64,000 bases of DNA, taken from the NCBI RefSeq assembly GCF_011764445.1, contig NZ_BLPG01000001.1, positions 3,782,001 through 3,846,000 on the forward strand. The letters are read 5' to 3'. The position numbers and the translations under genes are program-made. Source of the stretch: Phytohabitans rumicis (GTDB lineage: Bacteria > Actinomycetota > Actinomycetes > Mycobacteriales > Micromonosporaceae). Within the stretch, counting starts at the first letter, position 1, and each line of letters begins with the position of its first letter. Shown in pieces: positions 44,104 to 55,500 of the stretch. The notes beneath the pieces were generated by a model that saw only the letters and a program-made list of their open reading frames with translations, did not search any database and was not told the origin of the DNA.

Positions 44104-46233
44104 TCACCGTCGATCGACGACTACCAGCTCGTCCCTGGCGCGCGTCGCGGCCACGTACCGCAGCGACCGAGCCCGCAACTCGGCGTCGGCCCGCTCCGAG
44201 GGGTCCAGCGTCTCCAGGCGTGCCATCTCCGCGGGCGATGGGCGGCCGGCCGCGAGCACGACCTTGGAGAACTCTGTGCCCTTGGCGCGGTGCATGGTCA
44301 GCACGGGTACCCGACCTGCGGGGGGCCGTTCACGGTCGACCGCGCGGGCGTCGACGCTTTGTTCGGTGAGCGCGGTGACGACGCGGTCGCGGTGGAACCG
44401 GTCCTGGACGAGGACGGCGACGGTGTCGGGGGCGTCTCCGGCGTCGAGCCAAGCGCGGACGTGGCGGGCGATGGCTTGTAGCTCCCCGGCGAGGGAGTCG
44501 ACGACCAAGACCGTCGGGGCGGGGCCGGACCTGGCGGATCGGTAGCCAGTGGCCTCGGGTTGCTCCTCGAGGTCGACGTACTGGGCGCCCTCCAGCATGG
44601 TCATGGCGTACTGGAGGTTCTGGGCAGTGGTCCGGTAGTTGAGGGTGAGGCGCTGGGAGCGACCCACGATAGCGATGCCGTGGCGGCCCAGGACGACGCG
44701 GCTGCCGTAGATCCGCTGGTGGGCGTCGTCGGCGATGAACAGGTCGTCCGGCCCTTCGGCGACGAGAGCGCGGAGCAGCTGCCAATGGGCGGGCGACAGG
44801 TCCTGGCCCTCGTCGACCAGCACGTGATCGGCGGGCCGATCGGTCTGCTTCGTGAGGTGTTCCGCGGCGACGGCGGCGGCCTCGGTGAAGTCGAGACTCC
44901 CGTCGATGCGGCCCTGCGCCCGGTACGCGGCGACCAACGCCCACACAGCGGAGCGCTTCGCGCGGTCCAGGGCGACGCCGCGGCCGGGACGGCGTACCCG
45001 TAAATAGCCGGCCTCGTCTTGGATCTTGTTGGGCAGGACGACGTGGGTGTACTCGGTGCCGAGGAAGGTCTCGTTGGCCAGTTCGTGCGGCAGGGTCGTA
45101 CTGGTGGACTCGATGGTCTCGCGCCAACGCGTGCTGGGTGTGCGGGCGAGGGGCGCGGAGCGGACTTCACCGAGGACGTCGCGTATCGCAGCGGTGAGGC
45201 CGTTGCCCGCGCCACGCAGCACCGCGCTGGCGAGGGCGTCGACGCCGGTCACGTAGACGCCGGGTTCGCCGAGTGCCTTGGCCTGCGGCGCGCGCGGGTC
45301 GAGTTGGGCCAGACTCTCGCCGAGGGCGTCGGCGAGGTTGGTGGTGAACGTGGTCAGCACGATCCGCGCCGCGGGCTTGCGGCGAGCAAGCGCACGTGCG
45401 CGGTGGACGAGCACGACGGTCTTGCCGGTGCCGGCACCGCCGGAGAGGCGGAACGGACCGTTGTAGCTGCGGTCGACATAGCGGCGCTGCTCGGGATGCA
45501 GGAAGACTCGCCAGGCGCCGAAGTCGCCCTGCTCGATGACCCGGCGCAGTTCGTCCTGGTCGTCGATGAAGGCGTATTGGAGCGCGGCGGCGGGCCGCTT
45601 GAGGGAATGCAGGACGTCGGCGTCGGCGTCGCCGGACGGCTCCGTCTTCTGGAGCTGCATGCGGGCGGCGATCGCCTCGACGGTATCGCCGGCGGCCAGG
45701 TCGACCAGGATGGTGCCGATCCAGCCCTCGTGACGCTGAGCGAGATCGAGTACGGCGTCCTCGTCGGCGGCGGTCAGGGCCTGCTCGACGACGTCGTCAG
45801 GTAGGCCGAGGGTATTGGCTATAGCCGTTTCGTCGTGCCCGAGGCGGACGAACAGCGGTACGACGGATGGCGGCGTGGGTTCGGGTGGGACGACGGGCGT
45901 CGGATGAATCTCTTCGATCTGCGGAAGCCCGTTGATGGGATTGACCTTCAGCCGTACCCGCTTGGCGACGGAGATCGCGTCGTCGTGGGGCCAGATGCCG
46001 TGGATGACGTAGTGGGTCTCGCCGTCGCCGTCGAGGCGGAACATGACGGCTCGCCAGAACTCGTCGACCCGGCCGGTGCGTACCCGCGGGTCGGCGCAGT
46101 GCTGGATCGGCTCGATGTGCAGGCCGGAGGTGGTGTCGTCCGCACCGAGTCGCTGCAGGAACGTCATCGCCTTTCCGCGGATGGAGCCGTCGATCTTGCT
46201 GGCAAGCTTGCCCATGATGATCGTTGGCATCAT
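44104..46233 (-). CDS. UvrD-like superfamily 1 helicase with N-terminal RelE-like domain
   Basis: A 709-aa protein. The first 110 residues (MGKLASKIDGSIRGKAMTFL, VDEFWRAVMFRLDGDGETHY) resemble a RelE/ParE-type fold seen fused to such helicases. ATPase motifs: GGAGTGKTVVLVHRARALAR near residue 264, the DEGQDLSPAHWQLLRAL Walker B near 473, and LTMHRAKGTEFSKVVLAAGR and RYVAATRARDELVVVD at the end. The start ATG overlaps the stop of the giant helicase (ATGA), so it is the last gene of the DISARM-like operon. Probably unwinds or clears DNA ends. Confidence 0.82.
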   Translation of the reverse strand: MMPTIIMGKLASKIDGSIRGKAMTFLQRLGADDTTSGLHIEPIQHCADPRVRTGRVDEFWRAVMFRLDGDGETHYVIHGIWPHDDAISVAKRVRLKVNPINGLPQIEEIHPTPVVPPEPTPPSVVPLFVRLGHDETAIANTLGLPDDVVEQALTAADEDAVLDLAQRHEGWIGTILVDLAAGDTVEAIAARMQLQKTEPSGDADADVLHSLKRPAAALQYAFIDDQDELRRVIEQGDFGAWRVFLHPEQRRYVDRSYNGPFRLSGGAGTGKTVVLVHRARALARRKPAARIVLTTFTTNLADALGESLAQLDPRAPQAKALGEPGVYVTGVDALASAVLRGAGNGLTAAIRDVLGEVRSAPLARTPSTRWRETIESTSTTLPHELANETFLGTEYTHVVLPNKIQDEAGYLRVRRPGRGVALDRAKRSAVWALVAAYRAQGRIDGSLDFTEAAAVAAEHLTKQTDRPADHVLVDEGQDLSPAHWQLLRALVAEGPDDLFIADDAHQRIYGSRVVLGRHGIAIVGRSQRLTLNYRTTAQNLQYAMTMLEGAQYVDLEEQPEATGYRSARSGPAPTVLVVDSLAGELQAIARHVRAWLDAGDAPDTVAVLVQDRFHRDRVVTALTEQSVDARAVDRERPPAGRVPVLTMHRAKGTEFSKVVLAAGRPSPAEMARLETLDPSERADAELRARSLRYVAATRARDELVVVDRR

Positions 46234-49200
46234 CGCTCCCGGTGCGTGTAGGTGCTGGCCTCGGCCAGCGCGGCGACGACGAGGTCGGGCGACGGCTCGA
46301 CGATCCGCCAGCCCGCGGCGGACAGGTCCGCCCTGTCCTGCGGCGGCATGTGTTCGAACGCGACGACGACCCGCAGGTCGGGCCAGGACAGGTCGAGCGG
46401 GATGCCGTCCGGGCCTTCGACTCCGACGGCCGGAGGCGTTAGCCCGTCGTAACCGGCGAGCGCCGCGACGAGCTTGCGCTCCTCACCGGGAGCGGCGATG
46501 TCGTAGACGTCGGCCCAGGCACCGACGGGGCGGCCCGGCCCGGGTGTCTCGTCGACTGGGGCGGGCCCCGACGGTGCGACGAGGCTGGTCGTCGTCACCG
46601 TGGTCGGCCAGTCGCGCAGGGCGAGGGCGTTGGACAGCCGCAGCCATGCCCGCCACGCCTCGGCGTGGGCCTCTGCGAGCATGGCGTCGCGGTCGTCGAG
46701 TACGGCGGCCACCCGTACGACGTTGGCACCGGTCATCTCCACGACGGCGGCGAAGGCACCCGCGCGGTACAGGTGCACCCGGCGCGTACCGGTGGGCAGA
46801 TGCTCATCGAGCAGGACCGCGCGGGCAACCTCCTCGAGGCTCGCCGTATCGGAAGCCAGGATGGGCTGCGCCCCCATCGACAGGAACATCGGGACGGCCC
46901 GCGCGACATTGCGTACGGCATCGGGGCTGGGGTTGGACACCCACTCCGCCAGCCAGTCGACGGGTGTCCGGCCCAGGCTCCGGTACGCCTCCGGCGGTGC
47001 CTGGAACGGCGGGACGTTCATGAGGTTGCCCGCCATGTCTGGGTTGTACCACTGCGGCACGGTGCCGGTGCCGTCCTCGGCAGCGAGGTCGCGGATCGTG
47101 ACGGCGAGCACGACCAGGCCGGCGTCACGGAGGTTTGCGCGCTTGGCGGCGTCGTCCGCCAGCCGGTTGACGGCGGCCGTGGCGTGGTAGGCCCGCCCGT
47201 CCGTGAAGATCGCGACGTCCGGGACGTTCATATCGTTGGTTTCAAGGAGGAAGTCGGGCCGCGAGTCCCCGATGTTGGGCTGCGGCGTGAGGGTCCACTG
47301 CCGGTGTGCGCCCGGCAGGGTGAAACGAACGACGTTGCCGGTCGGACCGGGTACCTCAGTGACGGCTGCGCCGGTCCTGCGCAGGCGGCCGACGAACAAC
47401 CGGTGGAAGGCACGCTCTAGGTGCGACTCTGGCTCCTCGTGCGGCGGCACCTCGGTCACGGCCCATGTCGTCCCTTCGGCGGCCTCGGCTTCGGGGGTCA
47501 ATCCGAGCAGCGTACGCAGGTGGCGGTCGGCGGATGCCCGCGACACTCGCCGGACGGCCTTGGGGCTGACGAACGGAAGCAGGCAGCGATGGCAGGCGAG
47601 GCGATCCTCGTGCCGGCACTCGCAGCCGCGGACCCGATTCCATGCGAGGACGAGCAGCTCTCGTAGGCGTTCGGGCGTCGCGGTCTCGGCCAGATACCCG
47701 GTGCCGCCAGGCACCGCGTCGTGCAGCAAGATCGCGTCGTGGTTGTCGGTGCCGTCGGACAGCGTAGGGTCCACGACGTGCTCGACGAGGATGTGGTCCG
47801 GATGTCCACCCATCTGCTCACGCAGGCCAAGCAGCAGCGCCGCCGCGAGGCTGGGTAAGGCGAAGTCGTCCCCCAGGCTCACCGCGCGCGGCAGACGGAT
47901 GAGCAACCCCTGGGTGCGTAGCGTCCGGGACAGGGCGACCGTGCTGGTCGTCTCGGTGGCGGAGGTCCGGTGTGGACACCACGGGCGGTGCTCGTGTGGA
48001 CGGTTCCGTCCTGTGTCGGTGTCCTTCTTGCCGCAGCCGGAGCAGACCCGAAACAGCGTGCCCTGGCGTTCGCTGCCCGCGATGGTGCGTGTCGCGCCGT
48101 GCCCGGGCTGCCCCAGGTTGATCCACCGCAGGTCCACCACCCGCAAGTACGTGCACCCGAGGCCGGTGTCTTCGACGAACCAGCGGCGGACGACATGGGC
48201 GGGGTCTACGTCGGCGACTGCGGCGATCTGGAAACTCGCGCTACCGCGATCGTCCTTACGATCGGAGATCGCCACCTCGTCGCGGCGTACCTCCGCGGAG
48301 ACGCGGGTCAGCTCGACCAGGTCGATGCGCTGCCCGGTGTCGTGGATGCCGCTGCTGCCGCAGCGAGGACATGACGGTACTGGGAGCTCCTGCCCGGACT
48401 CCATGACATCGGCTGCATACCCGCAGGCGGGACACAAGGTCCACGTCCGGACGGAGGCGCCGTCCAGGCCGAGGTCGATCGCGTCGACCTCGATCTCCCA
48501 CCCGTGGGCGTAGAAGGTCGCGCCGGGGGCGAATTCGCGCAATGCGTGCGCGGAGCCGCGCCGGAACTGGGCGCTGCCGTACTCGTGCACCCCGCTGTCG
48601 GGGTCGGTCCAGGACAGCCCGACGTCGAGAGTGACCGTGTCGTCCAGGAGGGTGTAGTTGGGCAGCAGCCCGTACTCCTCCAGGACGCTGATCCAGTAGG
48701 TGCTGCGCAGGTGGGCGAGCTGGCCGGCCGTGAGCTTGCGGGTGGCCTCCGCTGACCGCAGCGCCTGTTTGTCGTCGTCGGTCGCCGCCGGCGAGGCGAC
48801 GCGCGCCTCCAGGTCGGGCAACAGCTCGCTGATCTTCTTTTGCCGTTGCTCCAGTGTCGTGACCGTGTCCTGCCAGCGACGGCTGGCCGCCTGCACATGG
48901 ACGGCGAACCCGCTGGTGCGTGGCCCGCCGGTGGGGCGCAACCAGTCGCCTAGGCCGCCTGTCACCTCGGCGGGCAGGTCTTCGAAGGTGTCCAGGAATC
49001 GGGGCAGGTGCTCGTCGGCGCCCTGCTCGGCGTGCAGGACCAGGTCGCCGAGGAAGGTGCCCGGCAACACGGACCGGATGGCTCCGCCCGCCGTCCGCGG
49101 GTGGCGGCGGCCAGGAGCACGCGCGAAGCCGTCCATCAGGTACGCGGTGTACTGCCGGCGCAGGATCTCCTCCGCCGCCAGATATGTCGCCGGCGGCCGC

Positions 49201-52200
49201 ACCTCGCCGTCGATGACCGACAGCGGGTCGCCGAGCTTGGGCAGGTGCTCGCCGCGCCCGGTGACGAAGGCAAGGTTGAGCGCGTTGCCGGTGAGCCGCC
49301 CGGCACGCCCGACGCGCTGCAGGTAGGAGGCGACGGTACGGGGCAGCGACGCGAGGAACACCGCCGACAAGTCGCCGATGTCGATACCCATCTCCAGGGT
49401 GGGCGTGGCCACCAGGACATTGGGCGCCTGCGGGCTGGTGGCAGCGTCCCGGAATCCATCCTCGTACGCCAGGCGGGTCTCGTCGTCGAGCAGGCTCGTG
49501 TGTTCCCGGGCCACGACGCGGCGCATGTCCGGCGAGGCGTACAGGCGACGGTAGAAGTTGTCCGGTAGCGCCTCGGGCCCGAGGCGGCCGCGGCAGCGTA
49601 CGTGCAGGCATGGTGCGCCAGTGAGCTGCCTGATGGCCGCCGCTGAGCCCGGTGTCGCGGCCCTGCACGTGTCACAGATCAGCAGGTGATGGCCCGCGAG
49701 GAGATCCGCCTCATCGGTGGGGGCGACGACGATCCCCGACGCGGGAATGGCGTAAACGGTGCCGCCGGACTCGCTGGTCGTCGTGGTCAGCACGCCGTCA
49801 CGGGCCAGACGGTCGAACAGCAGGCGGGCAAGGCGCCCGCCGTCGGGCGGCGACACATCGAGTACGCGGGAGGTCCAGCGGGCGTACCAGGACTGGGCGG
49901 AGGTGACGGCGTCGAGGCTGTCGTAGCTGGTCGGCTGGGCGGAGCCGCCGACCTTCGGGTACCCGGGCCGGGGCCGGTCCCTCGGAAACGCGGGCATGCC
50001 CTGGCCGCGGGGCCGGCCACCCCAGATGGACCAGTCACGGCCGTCATCGGCGCGATACTGGCTAAACCACGGGTGGTCGATGGCGCCCTTGGCGCGCATT
50101 CGGTCCAGCACCCCACGGACCCACTGCACCAGCGTCGCGTCGTCTGGGCCGGTCGAGCCGAGGGTGGCCTGCCACGAGGTGTTTTGAAGTGCCGCCCGCG
50201 CGATATATGCCATCCGCGTCGGTTGGCCCGCCTCGACCTCCACGGCGACTGAGCCGGTGAGTTCCAGGGTGCGGCCCGTGCGTGAGTTGAGCCCGAACTC
50301 CAGCGCCGCGTCGAGCGCCAGCCGGTTGCGGACTCGCGCCCGCACCGGGGCCCGCACCGACCGCCGCGTCTTGGCCCGCCAGAACTCCACGAAGGACTCT
50401 CGGTCCGCGCAGTCGGGTGCGAGGATGCGGTATCGGGCGAACGGGTCGTCGCCCGCCTGCCGGATCACCTCGTCGACGAGTGCGTCGAGCGTCAACGCGC
50501 CCTCCGCCACCGCCTCGCGTAACACCGACCGCAGGGTGAGCGTGTGCGACCGCGCCTGCACGAACCCGGCCCGGTGCGCCGCGTCCTGGACGGAGTCGGT
50601 GAAGACCAGAGCCTTCTTCTCGCGGGAGTCGAGTGTCGGCGAGCCGAACAGCGTCGACAGCGACACCGACAGCAGCGTGGCGACCGCGCTACCGAGGAAC
50701 CGGATCCCGTCCTGCTGCCCGCACGACGGGCAGGTGTCCTTGCGGCTCTGCTCGTCGGCGTCCAGGCCCACGAGGGTGAGCACCGGCAGCACCCAGCCGT
50801 CGCGCAGGTCCGCGTCGTCCTCGGCGACAGTGGACGTCAGCTCGCGGTTGCGGACGGAGAACCACACCAACCCGTCGATCCGCTCACCGTCCTCCAGACG
50901 CGTCGCGGCCTCGGCCGGCGCGTACAACAGTGGCCGGAACCGGCCCTCCTTGACCGCGTGGTTACGGCGAATGTCGTCGTCGTTGACGGCGAGGCTGTCG
51001 CCGACCGGTGCCAGCCCGACCCCCCAACCGGAGCGGCCACAGTGCCGGCAGAAGATGGCCGGGAACGACGGGCGTACCTCCTCGGCGTCGCCGCCGGCGA
51101 CCGGCGGCCCGTCGTCGCCCCACCGAAACTGCGCGGTCGCCGCGGCGGCGCGGTCGATCCGGGTCAGCTCGCGGACCCACAGGTGGGCATCCACGGACAG
51201 CGCGCCGCGCCCCACGACCGCGCGAACGTGGCCGAGCATCCCGAGTACGTGCGACAACAAAGTCTCCGCCCGGACCGCGCCGCTACCAGGCCCGAGGACC
51301 CGCGCGGCAAGTGAGTCGAGCGCAACGGCGTGCTCGGCCTCCTTGGCAAGGTCGTGGACGAGCGGGTGCGCCCGGCACAGCGCCGACAGCAACTCCGGGT
51401 CCGCGCTGGCGATCCGGTCTTCCTCGGTCCCGTATAGCGCGGCGAGGACGGTGTGGGCGACCTGCTTGCCCGTCGGGTTGTGGCTGAGCCCGGTGACCGC
51501 CTCGACGGCAGCCGCCACGTCCAGCGACTCGACCTCGACCGGCGCGAAGCCCGCTGCCGCGACAGCCTCGGCCGCTCCTGCATTCCACTCGTCCAGCCCG
51601 AGCCGCGTCTCGGTGATCACCGCGTCGGCGTCGAAGGCCTCTCCGAAGACGACACGGGCGAAGTCGAGCATCACCGTCGGGTCGCCCTTGTCGCCGAGCG
51701 TCGCGGATGTCGCCACCGGTGTGACGAGCCCGAGCGGCCGGGCGCGGGCGGCGTCGTCGATCCGCGGGTCGTCGCCCGGCCAGTGGCTCTTGAGCGCCAG
51801 CCCGAGGCGGCGCAACAGCATCGCGACGTCGGTGCCTTGCGCGCCGTCGTAGGTGTGGAACTCATCGAGTACGAGGTAGCGCAGGCTGGTCGCGGACTGC
51901 TGCCACAACGCCTGGTCGTCGTCGCGGAGCAGTAACTGGTCGAGCATCTTGTAGTTGGTGAGCAGGATGTCCGGCGCGGTGTCCCGGATGATCCCCCGAT
52001 CGGTGATCAGTCCGTCGGCGGTCACTGCGGTGCGGGTTGGCCCTGACTGTCCGGTGTAGAGAGCGGCAGTCACGCCGGCCAAAGCGGCGTGCGTGGTGAG
52101 CAGCTTCGTCAGACGCGCGGCCTGGTCGTTGGCGAGCGCGTTCATCGGGTACAGGATGAGCGCCTTCATACCCGCCTCGCCGTCGCGGCGAGCGCGCAGC

Positions 52201-52574
52201 ACGTGGTCGAGGATCGGGTACAGGAACGCCTCGGTCTTACCCGAGCCGGTACCGGTCGTGACCAGAGTCGGGAGTGGCCGGCGTGACTGGCCGTTCACCG
52301 CCGAGGCAAGGCGTGCGAACGCCGCCGCCTGATGACCATAGGGCGGGAAACCCTCGTACCACTCCAGCGTGTCCCGCCAACCCTCGTCGGCTGGGCGATA
52401 CGGCAGGCGCAGCCGCACATACGGGCCTTTGAACATGCCGGAGTCGGGATCGGACAGGAACCGATCCAGCCCGTCGCGGGCGTCCCCGTCGGTCAGCCCG
52501 AACGTCGTCGTCAGGTAGTCGACGAGACTGTGCCGGACGTTGCTGGCCTGAAGGGTGGGGAGCAGTTCGCTCAC
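46230..52574 (-). CDS. Giant DEAD/DEAH-type helicase with DUF1998 and C-terminal nuclease-like region
   Basis: A 2114-aa protein. Motif I LVTTGTGSGKTEAF is near residue 106, DEFHTYDGAQGTDVAMLLRR near 235, and the helicase C-terminal motifs VATPTLEMGIDIGDLSAV and SYLQRVGRAGRLTGNALN near 1060-1090. Zinc-type CxxC pairs are in CPACGYAADV and CPRCGSSG. DUF1998 (LHDAVPGGTGYLAETATPER, CECRHEDRLACHRCLLPF) is near 1600-1665. After about 1700, NIGDSRPDFLLET, then VAIFTDGRAYHA and KRANLRDAGLVVLAVTI, fit a PD-(D/E)XK/Vsr-like domain (inference). I start at GTG 52574, which overlaps the methylase stop (GTGA), not the long upstream frame. It is an extra helicase beyond standard DISARM genes. Confidence 0.8.
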   Translation of the reverse strand: MSELLPTLQASNVRHSLVDYLTTTFGLTDGDARDGLDRFLSDPDSGMFKGPYVRLRLPYRPADEGWRDTLEWYEGFPPYGHQAAAFARLASAVNGQSRRPLPTLVTTGTGSGKTEAFLYPILDHVLRARRDGEAGMKALILYPMNALANDQAARLTKLLTTHAALAGVTAALYTGQSGPTRTAVTADGLITDRGIIRDTAPDILLTNYKMLDQLLLRDDDQALWQQSATSLRYLVLDEFHTYDGAQGTDVAMLLRRLGLALKSHWPGDDPRIDDAARARPLGLVTPVATSATLGDKGDPTVMLDFARVVFGEAFDADAVITETRLGLDEWNAGAAEAVAAAGFAPVEVESLDVAAAVEAVTGLSHNPTGKQVAHTVLAALYGTEEDRIASADPELLSALCRAHPLVHDLAKEAEHAVALDSLAARVLGPGSGAVRAETLLSHVLGMLGHVRAVVGRGALSVDAHLWVRELTRIDRAAAATAQFRWGDDGPPVAGGDAEEVRPSFPAIFCRHCGRSGWGVGLAPVGDSLAVNDDDIRRNHAVKEGRFRPLLYAPAEAATRLEDGERIDGLVWFSVRNRELTSTVAEDDADLRDGWVLPVLTLVGLDADEQSRKDTCPSCGQQDGIRFLGSAVATLLSVSLSTLFGSPTLDSREKKALVFTDSVQDAAHRAGFVQARSHTLTLRSVLREAVAEGALTLDALVDEVIRQAGDDPFARYRILAPDCADRESFVEFWRAKTRRSVRAPVRARVRNRLALDAALEFGLNSRTGRTLELTGSVAVEVEAGQPTRMAYIARAALQNTSWQATLGSTGPDDATLVQWVRGVLDRMRAKGAIDHPWFSQYRADDGRDWSIWGGRPRGQGMPAFPRDRPRPGYPKVGGSAQPTSYDSLDAVTSAQSWYARWTSRVLDVSPPDGGRLARLLFDRLARDGVLTTTTSESGGTVYAIPASGIVVAPTDEADLLAGHHLLICDTCRAATPGSAAAIRQLTGAPCLHVRCRGRLGPEALPDNFYRRLYASPDMRRVVAREHTSLLDDETRLAYEDGFRDAATSPQAPNVLVATPTLEMGIDIGDLSAVFLASLPRTVASYLQRVGRAGRLTGNALNLAFVTGRGEHLPKLGDPLSVIDGEVRPPATYLAAEEILRRQYTAYLMDGFARAPGRRHPRTAGGAIRSVLPGTFLGDLVLHAEQGADEHLPRFLDTFEDLPAEVTGGLGDWLRPTGGPRTSGFAVHVQAASRRWQDTVTTLEQRQKKISELLPDLEARVASPAATDDDKQALRSAEATRKLTAGQLAHLRSTYWISVLEEYGLLPNYTLLDDTVTLDVGLSWTDPDSGVHEYGSAQFRRGSAHALREFAPGATFYAHGWEIEVDAIDLGLDGASVRTWTLCPACGYAADVMESGQELPVPSCPRCGSSGIHDTGQRIDLVELTRVSAEVRRDEVAISDRKDDRGSASFQIAAVADVDPAHVVRRWFVEDTGLGCTYLRVVDLRWINLGQPGHGATRTIAGSERQGTLFRVCSGCGKKDTDTGRNRPHEHRPWCPHRTSATETTSTVALSRTLRTQGLLIRLPRAVSLGDDFALPSLAAALLLGLREQMGGHPDHILVEHVVDPTLSDGTDNHDAILLHDAVPGGTGYLAETATPERLRELLVLAWNRVRGCECRHEDRLACHRCLLPFVSPKAVRRVSRASADRHLRTLLGLTPEAEAAEGTTWAVTEVPPHEEPESHLERAFHRLFVGRLRRTGAAVTEVPGPTGNVVRFTLPGAHRQWTLTPQPNIGDSRPDFLLETNDMNVPDVAIFTDGRAYHATAAVNRLADDAAKRANLRDAGLVVLAVTIRDLAAEDGTGTVPQWYNPDMAGNLMNVPPFQAPPEAYRSLGRTPVDWLAEWVSNPSPDAVRNVARAVPMFLSMGAQPILASDTASLEEVARAVLLDEHLPTGTRRVHLYRAGAFAAVVEMTGANVVRVAAVLDDRDAMLAEAHAEAWRAWLRLSNALALRDWPTTVTTTSLVAPSGPAPVDETPGPGRPVGAWADVYDIAAPGEERKLVAALAGYDGLTPPAVGVEGPDGIPLDLSWPDLRVVVAFEHMPPQDRADLSAAGWRIVEPSPDLVVAALAEASTYTHRER

Positions 52575-55500
52575 GAACGCTCCTGAAGGAGCCGCTCGAA
52601 GTGGGCGTACGCATGCCGCATGTCCGCCTCCCGATCCAGTGTCACGAACGGCATCTCGTAGGTGTACGTGTTGCCCGCCTGGTTGCTCGCGGTCCGCTCC
52701 TCCGCCGTGATCCGCTCCCCCTTCTTCCGCCACACGCTCAACACCGAATTAGGTACGAGCCGCCCGTTCGCGTCGTAGTAGTACACATTCCGGTCGTACC
52801 CGTAGAGGACAGCGAACTGCGTGCGATAAATCGTGCACAGCTCATCGGCGGTCAGCCCAAGCATGAGCGCCACGAGCGCATCGATTTCCACAAGGGCTTG
52901 TCGCCGATCCGCAGCGATCCGCAATGGCGTATCTGCGTTCCATCCCGGCTCGACCTCACCGAGCGGCCTGCGACGCAGATGCTCTAAACCACCGACCCAA
53001 GTATCATCTCGAAAGGACGATACATAACAGTCTTGCCAGAGTTCTGCGTACGCACCTGTGACACAATTCAGCCTCAGTACGCGCAACGCAATGACATCCT
53101 TTAGTGCGAGCGGCGGAGGAGCCCAGGGTAACCTATTGACCGTCTTTAGAAGTATGTCGTCCTTAGGAACACAACGGATCACGAAGTCCGCAACAAGCGA
53201 GCCCATAATTGCCTGTATGGCTGGAAGGAGATCGTGTTCTCCATCCAGCCGACCCAGCGAGTAGACGTTGTGCACATGTGCTGCTCCGGGAGGCAACACC
53301 GCGGACATGAGCGTCCGCTCGCCGGTATTCGCTGCTCTGCGACGCCACGCAATACGGTACGACGCCCGAGCGGCGCGGCGAGTGTCTCTGTCACCCCAGT
53401 GGGTGTAGTCGCGATCGTAACGGTGTCGGTCATCACACGGCTTGTAAATGGTGACAGGCATCGAGTCTGGATGTAGATCCTCAAGATCCACTACGGACCA
53501 ATCATCCTTGTTTTTCATCGTCGGGTTTGGGGTTTTAAAGAAGGGCCTCGCAATAGAAATGTGGGAGCCGTGGATGATGACATCCTCCCACGCCTCTGGC
53601 GCACCCCATCGCGTTTCGAAGTAGCCCTTTCTCCAATCGCCGGTTTCGTGCCATCCATCGGATGAGCGCAAGTCTAGCTCTCCGATACGACGCGATCTCG
53701 ACAATTTGTCGAGGACCGATGCAGTTGAATGATTGATGACAAAGACTGCTTTTGTATGCAAGAGGTCATCTGATGACTCCAGAAGAGTACGCCACGTTTC
53801 GATGGTCTCATTCGTCACCTTGGTCAAGCGTCCCTTGTGCGGGCTAAGATCCCACGCCGCCGAGTCATCTTTCATCCCGGGCTCGGGACCGCTGCCGTCG
53901 TGAGTTAGTGACCTCTGGGCAGTGTCCGGATGGTAGAGCCAGCATGCTTGTACGAAGTCAGCGTTACTCGTGCGTGCCCCGTGGACTGTAACCCCGAACT
54001 GCTTTTCGTCCTTGATCTCGAAGAGTCTAAGCTTATTTTGGAAATGCCAATGCCGGCGTAGCCTTAGGTACAGCTCCGAACGGAGAGCACCAGCGCGCTC
54101 GTCGGTGAAGTGCGTGTCATAATGAATCATTCCAACAATCCCGGACGATGACAGATGCCGCCACATCTGCTGCATGAAGCAACGGTATAAGTCCGGCTGC
54201 AGCCCTTGCAGATGCGGGTACTGGGCCCTCGAGCCGACGAACTCGGCGAGACAGGCAACGTCTGTCGCGCCATCGATGACAAGGTTCCGGATGCCGGGCA
54301 GTTCCAGCGTCGCCTCCCGATGAGCCTGCGCCTCCGTCTGCGCCTGCTTTAGCCCGAGTTGCCACGACGGGTCGCCCTCCGCCAGCAGCGCGTCCATGTC
54401 GGTGATCGGTCGGACCCAGGGCGGATTACCAACCTGGAGGTCGAAGCCACCGCGGGCGAACACCGTGGCCAAGTCTAAATTCCAATGAAAGAAGCCCTGC
54501 TGGCCGGCCACTCGCTCACACACGACGAGCCACCGGTGGTCCCGCAGCACGTCAACCAGCGGCAACGCGTGGGCGAAGGTGAGTTCGAGTTGCTCGGCTT
54601 CGTTCAACTCGTCCCATCTCGCCCCTGCGGCGAGCGTGTCGCGGGGTAGGGTCTTCCTGCGCAGCTCGGGACTGCGGCCGAGCAGCGTCTGCAGCCCTGC
54701 GATCCACTGCGCCATCGTGGGCGGCTCCACTCGTACACCGTCTACAGTGGTGAGTTCTTCGGTGAGCGGCCAGAACCACAGCGCGGTCCAGGCGTCCATC
54801 ACGCGGCGCAGGCGCCGGTAGGCACCGTTCTCGTCGGCGAGCGCCGCCTCGATCTGCTCGCGCTGCACGGCACCGCCGATGGGTAGGTCTCCAGCACCCC
54901 ACAGCGGGATTGCGCGGCGGATCTCCTGCTCGGCGATGCGCAGCCGCCGGTACGCGATCTGCCACAGCACCTCGACCCGGTGTGCCAGCTCGGCGAGCGC
55001 GTTGACCTGCTGCTGGTTCGGCTTCGACTTGACGCTGCTGCGCCATGCCTTGAGGCGTTTGGCCGCGTCGGGCACGAGTGCAGCGGCCTCCTTGGCGTCG
55101 GCGGCTGCACCCCAGCCGTTGGCGGGCAGCAGGAAGTGGTGGACGCCGTCGCTGGCGACACGTCCGGCGTCGATGTCCTCCACCAGCGACGTCAGCGGTA
55201 CGTCGGTCGGCACCGCGCCGAGCCAGGACTTGTCGCTGACCTGGCTACGCCGGTAGACCGCGCGCCGGGCACCGACGAGGGAGTTGCCGCGCCGCAGGTG
55301 CAGACCGAACCACGGGGCGGACAGCCCTTCCACCATGGTGTCGAGCCACAGAGAGATCTCGGCCAGCTCGACGGCGGTGGCGTTGAGGTCCACGCCGTAC
55401 ACGTTGTGCAGCGCCAGGTATGCCTTGACCTCCTGGAGGCGGCGCGGGTACTCGTCGGGGTCGATCCGTTCGCCGAGCTCGTCCTGGCGGCGCTTGAGGT

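Noticed and set aside
52575-52733. Upstream extension of the giant helicase
   Set aside because: Same reason: the extra codons are Gly/Arg/His-rich shadow sequence inside drmMI, and GTG 52574 overlaps the drmMI stop.
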